This document shows, in pieces, positions 8,757 through 19,200 of a stretch of 64,000 nucleotides of DNA; within the stretch, counting starts at the first letter, position 1, and every line of letters starts with the position of its first letter. A program made the translations under genes and the position numbers. The notes under the pieces are model-generated. The model was not told where the DNA came from. It made no database searches and saw nothing but the letters and a program-made list of their open reading frames with translations. Source of the stretch: G963691885 sp963691885 (lineage in GTDB: Bacteria > Pseudomonadota > Alphaproteobacteria > UBA8366 > Aestuariispiraceae); assembly GCA_963691885.1 (NCBI GenBank), contig OY829843.1:1736001-1800000 (forward strand), given 5' to 3'.

Positions 8757-9869
8757 ATGAGCGATCGTACGCACGAAGCCACCGTTGAAGAGACATTCCA
8801 CGCGGCTGAACAAGCTGGCCTGAAACTGGCGATCAAGGGCAGGATCGTCGCCCTGATTCTCCTCGGCGGCATGCTCGTTGCGACGCGGAACCCTGAAGGT
8901 GCGATGAAGTTTGCGGTGGCCATTTCCGGCTTTCTGGCGCTTGGCATTTGCCATTACTATGTCATCGACTCGCCATGGGACCGGCGCTGGACGAAGTATG
9001 TTTTTCTTTCCATTGATATCATTTTGCTGTCCCTTGCGGTTGCTTTCGTTCCGCCAGAAGCGCGGACGGATTTACCCCAAATTTTCATGTTCAAGTTCGA
9101 TGTTTATCCGTTTTATTTCATCATCTTGGGGGTCGCTGCATTCAGTTTTTCCTCAGGGTTGGTTTTGTGGGCCGGGATCCTGGGTGCGGCGGGCTGGATG
9201 GGTGCGTTTGTGTGGGTTCGATCCCAAGTGATCGACCCGCTCGAATGGGGCGACATTCCCCTCGACGCGAACCCCGACCAGTTTATCCAGATTTTCCTGG
9301 ACCCGAGTTTCGTCGCGACGGGGAGTCGTTTTCAGGAAGCCATGATCTTTCTTGTCGTTGCTATATTGATCGCCACGGTCATGTTCCGTGCCCGCAAAAC
9401 AGTACACCGCCAATTGGAAGCTGAGCGGGGGATGGCTTCGGTTTCCCAACTGTTCGGCCAGTTTGTCCCAAAGGCAGTGGCCGAAACCATGATCAAGAAA
9501 AAGGGTATCCTCGACCCTGTTGAGCGAGAGGCGACCGTTCTGTTCACCGACCTGGCCGGATTCACCAGCCTGACCGAGTCCAAGGGGCCGCGGGCCATTG
9601 TCGATATATTGAACGCCTATTTCGACCGGGCGACAGAAATCATTGGCGCGCATAACGGCGTTGTTACCCAGTTTCAGGGCGATGCGATCCTCGCAATTTT
9701 CAATGTTCCTCTCGATGATACTGATCATGCCGCGCACGCCTACGCCGCGGCCCCGATACTTGCCTTGTTGATTTTTGCCGAAGTCCCCGGCGGGGCAACA
9801 GTGGTCGGTGGAACCGTTGTCCTCATCGCCGTCTTGATCGGCATTCGCACTGACGCACGAGACGGTTAA
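8757..9869 (+). CDS. Truncated class III adenylate/guanylate cyclase fused to a DMT-transporter-like tail
   Basis: 370-residue product with three parts. Residues 25-240 hold several membrane helices (LVALILLGGMLVATR-like, FIILGVAAFSFSSGLVLWAG, FLVVAILIATVMFRA). Residues 255-325 form the first half of a class III nucleotidyl cyclase domain, with metal-binding aspartates in VLFTDLAGFTSL and FQGDAILAIFN. After DHAAHAYAAA the cyclase sequence stops, and about 38 residues follow (PILALLIFAEVPGGATVVGG and on) that look like the last helix of an EamA/DMT permease. The substrate- and transition-state residues of the second half of the cyclase domain are absent, so catalysis is unlikely. ATG 8757 has a GGGGA ribosome site. 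Read as a deletion-made fusion and probably a pseudogene. Confidence 0.75.
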   Translation: MSDRTHEATVEETFHAAEQAGLKLAIKGRIVALILLGGMLVATRNPEGAMKFAVAISGFLALGICHYYVIDSPWDRRWTKYVFLSIDIILLSLAVAFVPPEARTDLPQIFMFKFDVYPFYFIILGVAAFSFSSGLVLWAGILGAAGWMGAFVWVRSQVIDPLEWGDIPLDANPDQFIQIFLDPSFVATGSRFQEAMIFLVVAILIATVMFRARKTVHRQLEAERGMASVSQLFGQFVPKAVAETMIKKKGILDPVEREATVLFTDLAGFTSLTESKGPRAIVDILNAYFDRATEIIGAHNGVVTQFQGDAILAIFNVPLDDTDHAAHAYAAAPILALLIFAEVPGGATVVGGTVVLIAVLIGIRTDARDG

Positions 9870-10759
9870 GCGCGTTCTTGGGCTTTGCTGTGCAGCCAGT
9901 TCAAAAAGAGTTTGGCCGCACTGGTGGGTTTCCGCTCGGATGGAATGACCCAATAGATCGTCGGCAAATCCACCGAAATACCCTCAAATGCAGGCTCCAA
10001 AAAACTGTTCTTCAGGCTGTCCTCGATCAGTCGGCTATGGGCCAGTGTAATGCCAAGACCGTGTTCGGCAGCGCGAATAACCAGATCTGAAGAGACAAAC
10101 CGCTGACCGCTGCGGATATCGAGATCCGCGGGGCCAAACATGTCGCGCCAGAGACCCCAGGATGCATTCGGGTCGCGGTCATGCAAAAGGCGGTGACCCT
10201 TGAGATCATCCATATTCTCAGGCTTTGGATGGCGAGCCCAGTAACCCGGACTGGCAACCGGGACCAAGTGATCGGACATAAGGGGTTCGGCCTGTGTCTC
10301 GGGCCACGGCCCGATGCCCGTCCTGATGGACAGATCACAGCGTATGCTGTCGGGGTCCCGTTGTCTCTGATCGACCAGGACGGACACCTGGATCCGGGGG
10401 TTGCTTGCTTCAAATTCTGGCAGGCGTGGCAACAGCCAGCGTGCGGCAAAAGACGGTGTCGTGTCGATCAGAACGGTGTTGGTTGTCCGTCTTTCCCGCA
10501 GGCTCTCCGTAAGAAGATGAAGGTCTGAAAAGGACTGAACCGCCGCTGCGCCCAGTTGTCGACCCTGCGGGGTAAAAGCCGGTTTCCTTTGGTCCTTGCT
10601 TCTGTCGATCAGATCGATTTCCAGCCAGGCCTCCAACTCTCGCAAATGACGACTGATGGAGGAATGGTTGATATGGAGGGCGCGGGCCGCCGGACGGATG
10701 CCCCCTTCTGCATAGATTAAAGCAAAGGCACGCAGAGCATTTAGGGGCAGGGTCTTTAT
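9866..10759 (-). CDS. LysR-family regulator (GcvA-like) lacking a canonical start codon
   Basis: LysR-type transcription factor. The intact family frame begins KTLPLNALRAFALIYAEGGI and includes the helix-turn-helix (RPAARALHINHSSISRHLRE), followed by the substrate-binding domain ending LFLNWLHSKAQERA. The codon where the initiator methionine should be is ATA at 10759-10757. Between it and the upstream in-frame stop there is no ATG, GTG or TTG. The first usable start, TTG at 10645, would delete most of the HTH. Family length (about 297 residues) fits the ATA position. Either it initiates at a rare codon or the start was lost by an ATG-to-ATA change. It is divergent from the broken glutathione transferase gene, its probable target, and overlaps the cyclase fusion tail-to-tail by four bases. 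Confidence 0.75.
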   Translation of the reverse strand: MKTLPLNALRAFALIYAEGGIRPAARALHINHSSISRHLRELEAWLEIDLIDRSKDQRKPAFTPQGRQLGAAAVQSFSDLHLLTESLRERRTTNTVLIDTTPSFAARWLLPRLPEFEASNPRIQVSVLVDQRQRDPDSIRCDLSIRTGIGPWPETQAEPLMSDHLVPVASPGYWARHPKPENMDDLKGHRLLHDRDPNASWGLWRDMFGPADLDIRSGQRFVSSDLVIRAAEHGLGITLAHSRLIEDSLKNSFLEPAFEGISVDLPTIYWVIPSERKPTSAAKLFLNWLHSKAQERA

Positions 10760-10804
10760 GATCTTATTTTTAGACCATAAACACCGCGTTATACAACAGA
10801 CCGT

Positions 10805-10821
10805 GATCAGTAATCTTGATA
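10805..10821. promoter_or_regulatory. Candidate LysR operator between LysR and GST genes
   Basis: An imperfect inverted repeat GATCA-N7-TGATA lies in the 88-base divergent gap and fits the LysR T-N11-A rule. It resembles the GATCA-N7-TGATC repeat beside the other LysR gene of this window at 55838. Assignment is from pattern only. Confidence 0.4.
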
Positions 10822-10847
10822 TAAAACCCCGATAGAGGAGAATTTAT

Positions 10848-11783
10848 ATGGGTATGATTATAAATGGAATCTGGGTTGATCGTGATGAAAACATCAGAAA
10901 TGGATAATTTATCCGAGATCAGAGTGGGTTTTCTGGACCAATTGAGTTGCACCCTGCGCAGCGTTCCGGTGGCTCGCCTCGATACTGGCTGATAGCGTCC
11001 AAAAGTTGCCCGTGGTCACATGGTGTAACCATTATGCGGGCTCTGCATGGGCTGGAATCCCAGATTGGTATCCAGATTGCCCGCGGTCCGCGGGTCGAGG
11101 GTTATGCGGTGAATGGGGGGGCTGACTGGGAGGTGCCGGGGTCTGGCATGCGCATTCGGCATCTGCATCAGCTTTATGCCCTGTCGGATGACAAATATAC
11201 GGGCCGTTCAACGGTACCGGTTCTTTGGGACGCAGAGTCGGGCAAGATCTTGAGCAATGATTCACGGGCCATGATGCGTGCGTTGAATGCATTTGGGCGG
11301 GCAAAAGGTGGTGCGGAGCTCGACCTTGCACCGGATGATCTTTGTGACGAAATTGACGCTTGGAATGACTGGCTCTTTTGCAACCTGAATAACGCGGTTT
11401 ACCGCGCCGGGTTTGCGGAAAATCAGCGCGCCTATGAAGATGCTGTCGCTACGGTTTTCAGCGCCCTGGATGACCTGGAACTACGCCTTTCTCGACACCG
11501 GTATTTATTGGGCAGCCGGATAACAGAGGCGGATTGGCGTCTTTTTGTGACGCTCGTTCGATTTGACTCTGTATATGCCGTTCTGCATCGCTGCTGTTTG
11601 CGCCGTTTAACGGACTATCCGGCGCTTTGGTCCTATGCAAGATCCCTCTATGCGCTTCCTGGGATCGCGCTGACTGTCGATTTTGGTGAAATTCTGGACG
11701 GCAGCTATCGAAATGACACGGCACATAACCCTCATAAAATCACACCCGTCATGCCAGATATTGACTGGAATGACAGGATTTAG
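10848..11783 (+). pseudogene. Glutathionyl-hydroquinone reductase-like (GST, YqjG/ECM4 type) gene with internal stop
   Basis: ATG 10848 has a strong ribosome site (GAGGAG, 8 bases upstream) and opens the family N-terminus MGMIINGIWVDRDENIRNG. Codon 20 is then TAA (10905-10907). The same frame continues FIRDQSGFSGPIELHPAQ and into the catalytic CPWSH motif (SKSCPWSHG) and the GST C-terminal helical domain, to a stop at 11783. The total of 311 sense positions matches the family length. Family members reduce glutathionyl-hydroquinones through the CPW cysteine. A downstream TTG at 10947 could start a shortened protein that keeps the active site, so residual function is not excluded. The divergent LysR is likely its regulator. 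Confidence 0.82.
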
Positions 11784-12021
11784 CTGCAGCCTGGATGAAA
11801 CCGGGCATCTCGTTTTTGCGTAAAATTAAAACACTGACATGTCGTGCAGCGCTGAAGGGTAGAGCAAAAAATTCCATATGGGTTGTTGAATTTCAATATT
11901 TAGTGCTATATCCATAAAACCTTTGAGGGTTAACATGTCCCTCGAAAATTGATTTTGAATAAATGCCTAGCCTCTGTTGTTTAGAGGTCATTGATATTTA
12001 AATTTTTTGAAAGTGAATTTT

Positions 12022-12459
12022 ATGTTGAAGGTAAGTGAGGTTGTCTCACGCCGCGCCGCCTTCGTGCTTTTGGTCGTCACTTCATGGACAGCCTCAGCAG
12101 ATGTCGGTGCTCAAACACTGAGAGAAGCAATCGAGACCGCAATCATTGAAGGTCCGTCTCTTCAGGAGGCGGCATCCAACAGGGATGCTGTCGCGCAAGA
12201 ATTGCGTCAGGCTGATGGACGATATCTTCCCACGGTCGATGTGAATTTGCAGGGTGGTCCGCGCTATCTTCGGGAAGACGAGCGGACCGGCAGTTCGGAC
12301 AGCAGTTCAACGTTTACGAGCAGGTCGGCCAATCTGGCTCTTACCCAATTGCTGTATGACGGTCAGGAAACAGATGGTGAAATTGATCGTCAGTCATTTC
12401 GTCTTTCTTCCGCAAATTACCGGCTTTTGGACCGGCAGCAAGATGAGGACATTGAGTAA
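12022..12459 (+). pseudogene. N-terminal fragment of a TolC-family outer-membrane efflux protein
   Basis: The 145-residue product has a signal peptide (SRRAAFVLLVVTSWTASADV) and then the typical TolC opening: TLREAIETAIIEGPSLQEAA, LRQADGRYLPTVDVNLQGG and ANLALTQLLYDGQETDGEID. It stops at 12459, after about one third of a normal TolC protein (about 430-480 residues), so no complete barrel or tunnel can form. The last residues (RLLDRQQDEDIE) depart from the family pattern. The stop falls on the likely start region of the giant adhesin-like gene, suggesting that a deletion joined the two. An intact TolC would have been the natural exit channel for type I secretion of that protein. Start chosen at ATG 12022 (GAAAG upstream). 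Confidence 0.75.
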
Positions 12460-13225
12460 CTCTAAAGACAATGAATTCAATGCAAAACGTGTTGACTCTG
12501 AAAGAATCGAATCTTCTCAGAGAGATGTCGCTCGCCCCGAGAATCTTGAGCAGATCGCACAGCAAAATGGCGAGGTGGAAGGCTCAATTCGTGAACCTAG
12601 TGTGGATGGTGACCAACCCAAAACAATTGAACCAGAAGCTTCTCAACTCTCTGAAGCCGGACAATTCTCTGTGGCTACGGGAAATGATTCATCAGAACAA
12701 CAAACAACTGATGAAAAGAACCCTTTCCTCGATTCCGATGCTCTTCAGAACAGCGGTCGAAAATCCGATCAAGATGGCTTAGAAGCGTACAGAATTGAAA
12801 CTGTTCAAGTTGCGGATATAGCAGATCAGGAGTTTCTCGAACTTGCTGGTGAGTCGGCTGATCAGATAGACACGCCGAGCGATATTAGGCAGGGGCGTGT
12901 GGGGCTTACCGACCCGGAAATTGATACCGCATCAACACGTCATTCGCTAATCGATTTGCTAGATGAAACAGGTGCCGAGAACAGCGGTGAGATCGCTTCA
13001 CGTTCATTTTTGAGTGGCACGCCCACCGGCACGCCCACCGGCACGCCAACGGGTACGCCGACGGGAACACCTACTGGTACTCCGACTGGCACCCCAACTG
13101 GCACCCCGACTGGCACGCCACCCGGATTGCGGCGCTTGATGGTGGCCCGGCCAGTCTGGAGCAATCGGCCGATCTTGGCGGGCTTGCCTTTGGCCATGCA
13201 CCGGATGGTCTGGGTTATCAGATAA
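12443..13225 (+). CDS. 5' part of giant adhesin-like gene (disordered acidic N-terminus plus GTPT repeat), separated by frameshift
   Basis: From ATG 12443 (or TTG 12452) this frame gives a strongly hydrophilic segment of about 190 residues rich in Glu, Asp, Gln and Ser, starting NSKDNEFNAKRVDSERIESS. It has no signal peptide or hydrophobic stretch. It leads to eight GTPT units (13016-13111). After 13120 the frame turns to nonsense-like sequence (PPGLRRLMVARPV) and stops at 13225. The neighbouring frame from 13120 begins TRIAALDGG, identical in style to the later RIAALDGG of the giant protein, so this segment is its true N-terminus cut off by a one-base shift. The start region overlaps the TolC fragment by 17 bases and lacks a strong ribosome site. 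Confidence 0.7.
   Translation: MRTLSNSKDNEFNAKRVDSERIESSQRDVARPENLEQIAQQNGEVEGSIREPSVDGDQPKTIEPEASQLSEAGQFSVATGNDSSEQQTTDEKNPFLDSDALQNSGRKSDQDGLEAYRIETVQVADIADQEFLELAGESADQIDTPSDIRQGRVGLTDPEIDTASTRHSLIDLLDETGAENSGEIASRSFLSGTPTGTPTGTPTGTPTGTPTGTPTGTPTGTPTGTPPGLRRLMVARPVWSNRPILAGLPLAMHRMVWVIR
13016..13120 (+). repeat. 12-bp tandem repeat encoding (GTPT)8-GTP
   Basis: Eight consecutive 12-base units of the form GGNACNCCNACN followed by nine bases of a ninth. Third codon positions vary between units (ggc/ggt/gga, acg/acc/act) while the protein Gly-Thr-Pro-Thr stays constant, so the array is held by protein-level selection or is old. Unit changes alone would keep frame. The frame break lies exactly at its 3' end, at 13118-13123. 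Confidence 0.95.
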
Positions 13226-16200
13226 CCAGCCTGCCACCCTCTGGAGGCGGGGTCCTGTATTACGGGACGTCACCGGATGGCAGCGACTGGGTACCGGCGG
13301 ATACAAGCACAATCCTCAATAACACCCAGAAACTGTACTGGGTGGCAACGACAGATGATATCGAGCTAGGCGGCGAGATCACGATTGGTGGCGTCGGCGA
13401 GCTGGACCAGAACAATAACGGTGCCGGCAAACCGATCGGGGAATGGACCAATCCGGGTGGGGGAATCTCTGTTGCCTATAAAGCGTTTAAACATGACGGG
13501 TCCGAGGGGACCGTTGTCACCCAGGATGATCCCAATGCCGATAACAAAACCGGCAGTCAGCAGGTCAAAGGGGGTATGGGTATTTCCGGTGAGGCACCGG
13601 ATATTGAAAATCCAAACCCTGGCTGGGAGGCCGAGATTGGTCAGGGCTTCGGTGATTTTGATGGCACTTCCGAAGTTCTTAGAATGGATTTCCGGAACGA
13701 TGCCGGATCGGACACCATCAATGTGACCAATGCGACTGTTCAGGTGACCCATTTCTATGAGAATGAAGGCGAGGTCGGACAGGTTCAGATCTTCCGGGAT
13801 GGCCTGCTGTTGGATACCCTGACTTTCGGGTATGATGATCTGCTGGATCCGGAGACCGGGCAACCGCTGGACAATCACCTGATCGTCAACTCCATCGAAA
13901 ATGCGCCGAACCCGGATGTTACGGCAAGCCGTGCGGAGTTCACCCTGTCGGGCTACGTCTTTGACCGTCTGGAATTCTCGTCGCGGAATGACGGCCTGAC
14001 GCGGGCGGGTGCCGAGACGCGGAATGATACCAGTAACTTCTATATTGGTGAGTTGCGGGTCACACCCGTCGTTGATCCGAACTCGGGCGCGCCAACCGGT
14101 GACTTGCCGACCGCTGACATTGAATATCGGGTGAAGGCCGATAAAGACAGTCCCGCGACGGATGATTTCAGTGACCCTGTTCCGCTCAGGATCGTTGATG
14201 ACTCCCTGCCGATATACCAGGTTGTAATTGTGGACGCGCCGGCTGTCATTGAGCCGACCAGTGCGACAGATGTGAAAGAATCTGTCTTTACCCTGCAATG
14301 GCGAGACGAAGATGGTGTGGATATTGGCAACAGCGCGGTTGCGCCACCGGGGGCGCCGACGGTCTTTACCATTACCCTGATTGACAACACCGCGACCTTC
14401 CTTTCCAGTAATTCGACCGATCCCGGGGATTACGGTGTGCCGCAGGGCTTTAACGGAAGCGTTGTGGATGCCAGTGACTTTGCTGCGACGCGCAGTTTCA
14501 CGGTGACCATCCCGGCTGGCGCGAGTTCGGTGCAGTTTGCCGTGCCCGCGCTTTTTGATGACGACATTCCGGGACGGGAGCTGGAACCGGTTGAGAATTA
14601 CTTTGCGCAGATCACCGGGACAGCGAATGAAGCGGCAACCGTGGTCGTCTTCGACAACCGGGCCCAGGGCACAATCGGCATCGGCGCGGATAATGTAGAA
14701 ACCGATTTTGGATCTCAAATTGCCACCTCCACCATTTCTCGAACCGTGTTTGGGACGCTGTTTGAATTGGGCGGGGAAGACATTGATGACGTTGAAGATG
14801 CAGATATTGAAATTACATCCCAGGACTTCCGGATCGGGAAAACCAAAGAAGTCATTCCGGATATTGGTGCCTGGAATCCGGATGCGAACGGGGGCAATGG
14901 CGGTGCGTATGATGTCTTCCAGATAACGACTGACCCGGTCTTTGGCCTTTTGGAGCGCACTGTTATCGGTCTGACAGACCCGGTTGCGTCGCAGGGGACG
15001 CCGCAGGACCCGAACACAGTAATGCTTGCTGATGGTCTGATACGCTCGGCCGATGACGGCGGATATTTGAAGTGGTCGTCGAATGTCAATGCTTTTGCGA
15101 ACGATGATGTCGTGTACATGCGATTCGATTCGACGACAGAGGAAGCGGTGCGTTTGGGAACGCTTGATCCGAATGCGGGACCCATCCCACAGCTCCAGGC
15201 TGGCGCAATTTTCGCCAACGGGACAGAGGGCGCTGGTGGTCGCCCAAACGATGCTTATTCATCTGGGTTTTCAACGAATAGTGGTTTCAAAGTTGACTCA
15301 CTATCCGGCGTTTCAGAGAAAATGTTTGTCAATTTTGGCACATTGATCAATCAAGCCGAAATTGAATTGGACGTCTTCAATGAATTTGTTTCGTTTCCCG
15401 CGACCAATGACAATTTGATGAGCTTGGTTGGTCAAATTGATCTCTATCGTGATGGTAAACTGATATATTCGGGGACGTTTGGACATGACCCTGATGATAT
15501 ATTGGACACGGCGATACCACCTGGATTTACCCGGAGTGACTTGATTCGGCCCGATATTGTCGTTCCTCGAGACAATTCCGAGTATGACATCCTGCTCGAC
15601 GGGTTTGAGTTCGATCGAATTGAGATATCGCCGCTCAGCTTTGCCCATGGCGCTACCACGCATACTGATCCTGGTACTGGAATCATTGTAGGGCCTCAGT
15701 TCTGGGGGCGTGAGATTGCCGCGATTGGCGGTGCGGTAGAGTTTGAGTACCGGGCCGGTAAACTGAAGCAGGAGGCTGACCCGCTAACAGGTCAGCCGCT
15801 TCAGGATAACTTTGTTGAAGAGAATTATGAATGGACCAACCCGGGGACGGTGAAGATCGGCCAAGCGCTGCAAAACACCTATACCGGCTTTGATTATGCA
15901 GCGAACCGGGTTGATGCCGCTATCGCTGACGCCGCCGATGTGACAGAGGGTGGGTCGCTTCTCTTCGATGTATCGCTTGTTTCGAAAGGAACGGCGGCCT
16001 CCCTGGGTGATACTGCGCAGGCAGGGGCGGACACAATTATCCGCGTCGGGTTTGAACTGGGTGGGGATATAACCCTGTCGGATTTTGATGATCCGGCGAC
16101 GGTGGAGGATGAACTGGAACTGGCTGGCTGGACCAGTCAGACGCTAGATGGCGTGACACTTTATTACCAGGATGTGGTTTTCAGTCAGCTTGATGTTTCT

Positions 16201-19200
16201 AACACCACCGGAACCGTGTTCACCCATCCGACAGCGCTGGCTGTTCCGACCTTTGGCGACACACTTTCAGAGGCGACGGAAACACTTCGTCTTTCTGTTC
16301 TTTCCGTCTCGAACACCGCAGCCACAGTTGGAGGCGGTGGTAGCTTCGGTTCCGGGAATATCCTGGATGATGGTACCGTTCCCAGCGCAGATGATGTGGT
16401 GACATCCAGCCTCGCGGTGATTGAAGACCCAGAGGGCTATCCAGCCACTATTTCCGGCACACCTGTCCCGGATGCTGTTTTACATCGTGCACTTCAGTTC
16501 GATACCGGGACTCAGTTGTCCCAGCGCGCCTCCGTCGTTGAGGATGATGATAACAATGCCTCGCCTGATCTTGGCGGCTATAAATTGAACGCGACGGAGG
16601 CGATCACCTTCCGTTTGACCAGCGTGCCCGTGTTTGACGATAACGGCACGGAACTCGAATACGGAACTTTGTTCAAACAGGAAAATGGTCGAAACGATTC
16701 TTCGATTGTTTGGGAGCCTGCGACTGTTGGCGAGACATTCACAGAATTGGACATTCTACACTGGGTCCTGAATGCGGATCAGGTAGGTACACAACCGGCA
16801 TCCAAGCCGGACGTGACATTTACCTACGTTGCCGTTGCAACTGATAATGCTGTTGCGATGGATAGCGAACCCGGCAAGGTCATAATTAGAACGGATCTAC
16901 CCGAAATAACGGTATCTGACGCGGTTCCGGAAAGCGTTCCGGAGGGGTCGGCTATGACCTTTACGCTGTCGATCGATGACCCGATAAATGGAACTTATGA
17001 AGATTTGTCGCATGACGATGTGGGTACTGTTATCTATGTGCGGGTGACATTGAAGGACGGTCTGACTGCATCGGACTTCTCACAAGCGGGGTGGTCCCTC
17101 GTAAACGGAACAACAGATACTTATGAAACCACGGCCTTTATCCAACCCGGGCAACGCAGTACAACGAAAACGGTTACGACCAATAGCGATCTTTTCCTCA
17201 ATGAAGGGGATGAGAATTTTGAATTGGTCATCCACCGTATAGAAAATGCGAATGGCGGATTCCTGGGTGCCGGTAATTCGGGCATTGGAATGATCACGGA
17301 GGATACGGAAACAACCGATGTGCCTGGCATCAGCCTCATTGATGCAGAGGCGGTTGATGAAGGCGAGGATATGGTCTTCACCATCACGCTCTCTCCGCCT
17401 CAAGGCGTTGCTGGCTATAACAACACGGCGACAGCCTTTGTTCCAACAGAGGTTGATCTGCGGTTCTCGGTTCCGCTCAACAGTACGACGGAATTGAGCG
17501 TTGATGATCTTGATGTTGACGGGCTGACAGGGGCCGGGTGGAACCGGCAAGATGCTAATGGCAGTGCTGTTTTCACGAAGACGGAGACACTGGGCCTAGG
17601 GTTGAGTTCGCGCGATGTCTCTATCCCGACGATTATTGATGGGGCAACCGATGACGCTGAAGCACTGACCATCACAATCGAGGCGGTCAGAAACAGCAGA
17701 GGTGACTTCACCATCCAGAAACCCTCCGCCACCGGGATATTGAACGATGTAAATCCGGTCAGCGCTGACGCCGTCGCAGCCGTCGCGGAAATCGCTGCGG
17801 AGAACCCGGCTGGTTTCCCCGTCGGGACGGAGACGGTTCTGCTGCATCGGTCCTTTGGCTTTGACGCGAGCGGGTTGGAGGCTGAGCGGTCGGGTGTCAC
17901 CAATGACGATGACACGGTCGGTATTCCCGATCTTGGGGGTTACCTCTCCGGCGCTTCACCTACGGACATTGGTTTCAGGATCACAAGCCTGCCCACTCTG
18001 TCAGACGGCACGACGGCGTCCGGGACGCTTTATAAACAAGCGGCAGGGTCCAGTGCCTGGACGTTGGTTGATACCACCGATACTTTCAATGAAGGGGACC
18101 AGCTGCATTGGGTACTGACGGACCCGAGCCAGTTGGCGGCGACTTCTCTGCCCAGCTTCACCTATGTCGCGGTCGGTGACGTCAACGGGACAGTGATAGA
18201 CAGCCCACCCGAGACGGTGACAATAGACGCGCCTGTTGGATCTGACCCAGTACTGACCCTCCCTGACAGTTCGCCGCCAGCAACGACACTTGCTGGCTTG
18301 GCCAGTAATGGCAATGTCAATCTGGACCCGACAACGATTCTGCTGTTCAAGGAAATCTCGATTGGTGAAAGCAATTCGCCTGTCGGCTCAAGAATTGCCG
18401 CTCTGGACGGTGGCACGAGCTCTGTGGAGCAGCTTGCAGATATTGGTGGCTTTGCTTTCGGCCGCGCACCCGACGGTCTTGGATATCAGATTGTGACCCC
18501 GCCGGCGGCAGGCAGTGGCACCTTGTATTATGGTGCTTCTTCGGATGGCAGCGATTGGCGGGTCGTGGACACAAGCACGGTGCTCACAAATAACGAAAAA
18601 TTGTATTGGGTTGCAACGACGGCTGATATCACGAAAGGCAGTGCTATTACAATCGGAGGGACAGGTGACTGGAACCTTGCCCAGGAGAATGCGGACGGTT
18701 TGCCGATAAGTGTCTGGCAAAATCCGGGCGGCGGGATAACCGTCGACTATAAAGCATTCAAGCAAGATGGAAGCCCGGCAACGGTGGTGACCCAAGATGG
18801 TGTTCAGGGCATAGGTGGCGGCGTCAACCAAGTCAGCACGCTGGTCAAAGGCGGAATGGGTATCGCTGGAGAATTTCCGGGTCAGATCGGCGATGAGCGA
18901 TGGGAAGCGGAGATCAATCAGGGCTTTGGCGAGTTGGATGGAACATCAGAAGTCTTACGGATGGATTTTCAGAACGACTCAAAAACCGATTCTGTTTTGA
19001 TGACCGATGCCAAAGTTCAGATCTCTCATTTTTATGACAATGAAGGTGAGTTTGGCGTCGTCAAAATTTATCGCGCCGGTATTCTCCTGGATGAGCTGAC
19101 ATTCGGCTATTTTGGGACAGGAGAGAACCCAAATCCGCCTGCGCAACCACCTGATATTGTGGTAAATTCATTGGAGGCGTCGGGTGTTTCAATTTATGGC

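Noticed and set aside
12940..13197. Minus-strand frame encoding VGVPVGVP repeats
   Set aside because: It is the reverse complement of the GTPT-coding repeat in the giant gene, with no start signals or homology of its own.
18480..18540. PAAG sequence in the giant protein as a LapG cleavage site
   Set aside because: It lies in a repeated internal module (TPPAAGSG) far from the N-terminus, whereas LapG sites are near the N-terminal retention module.
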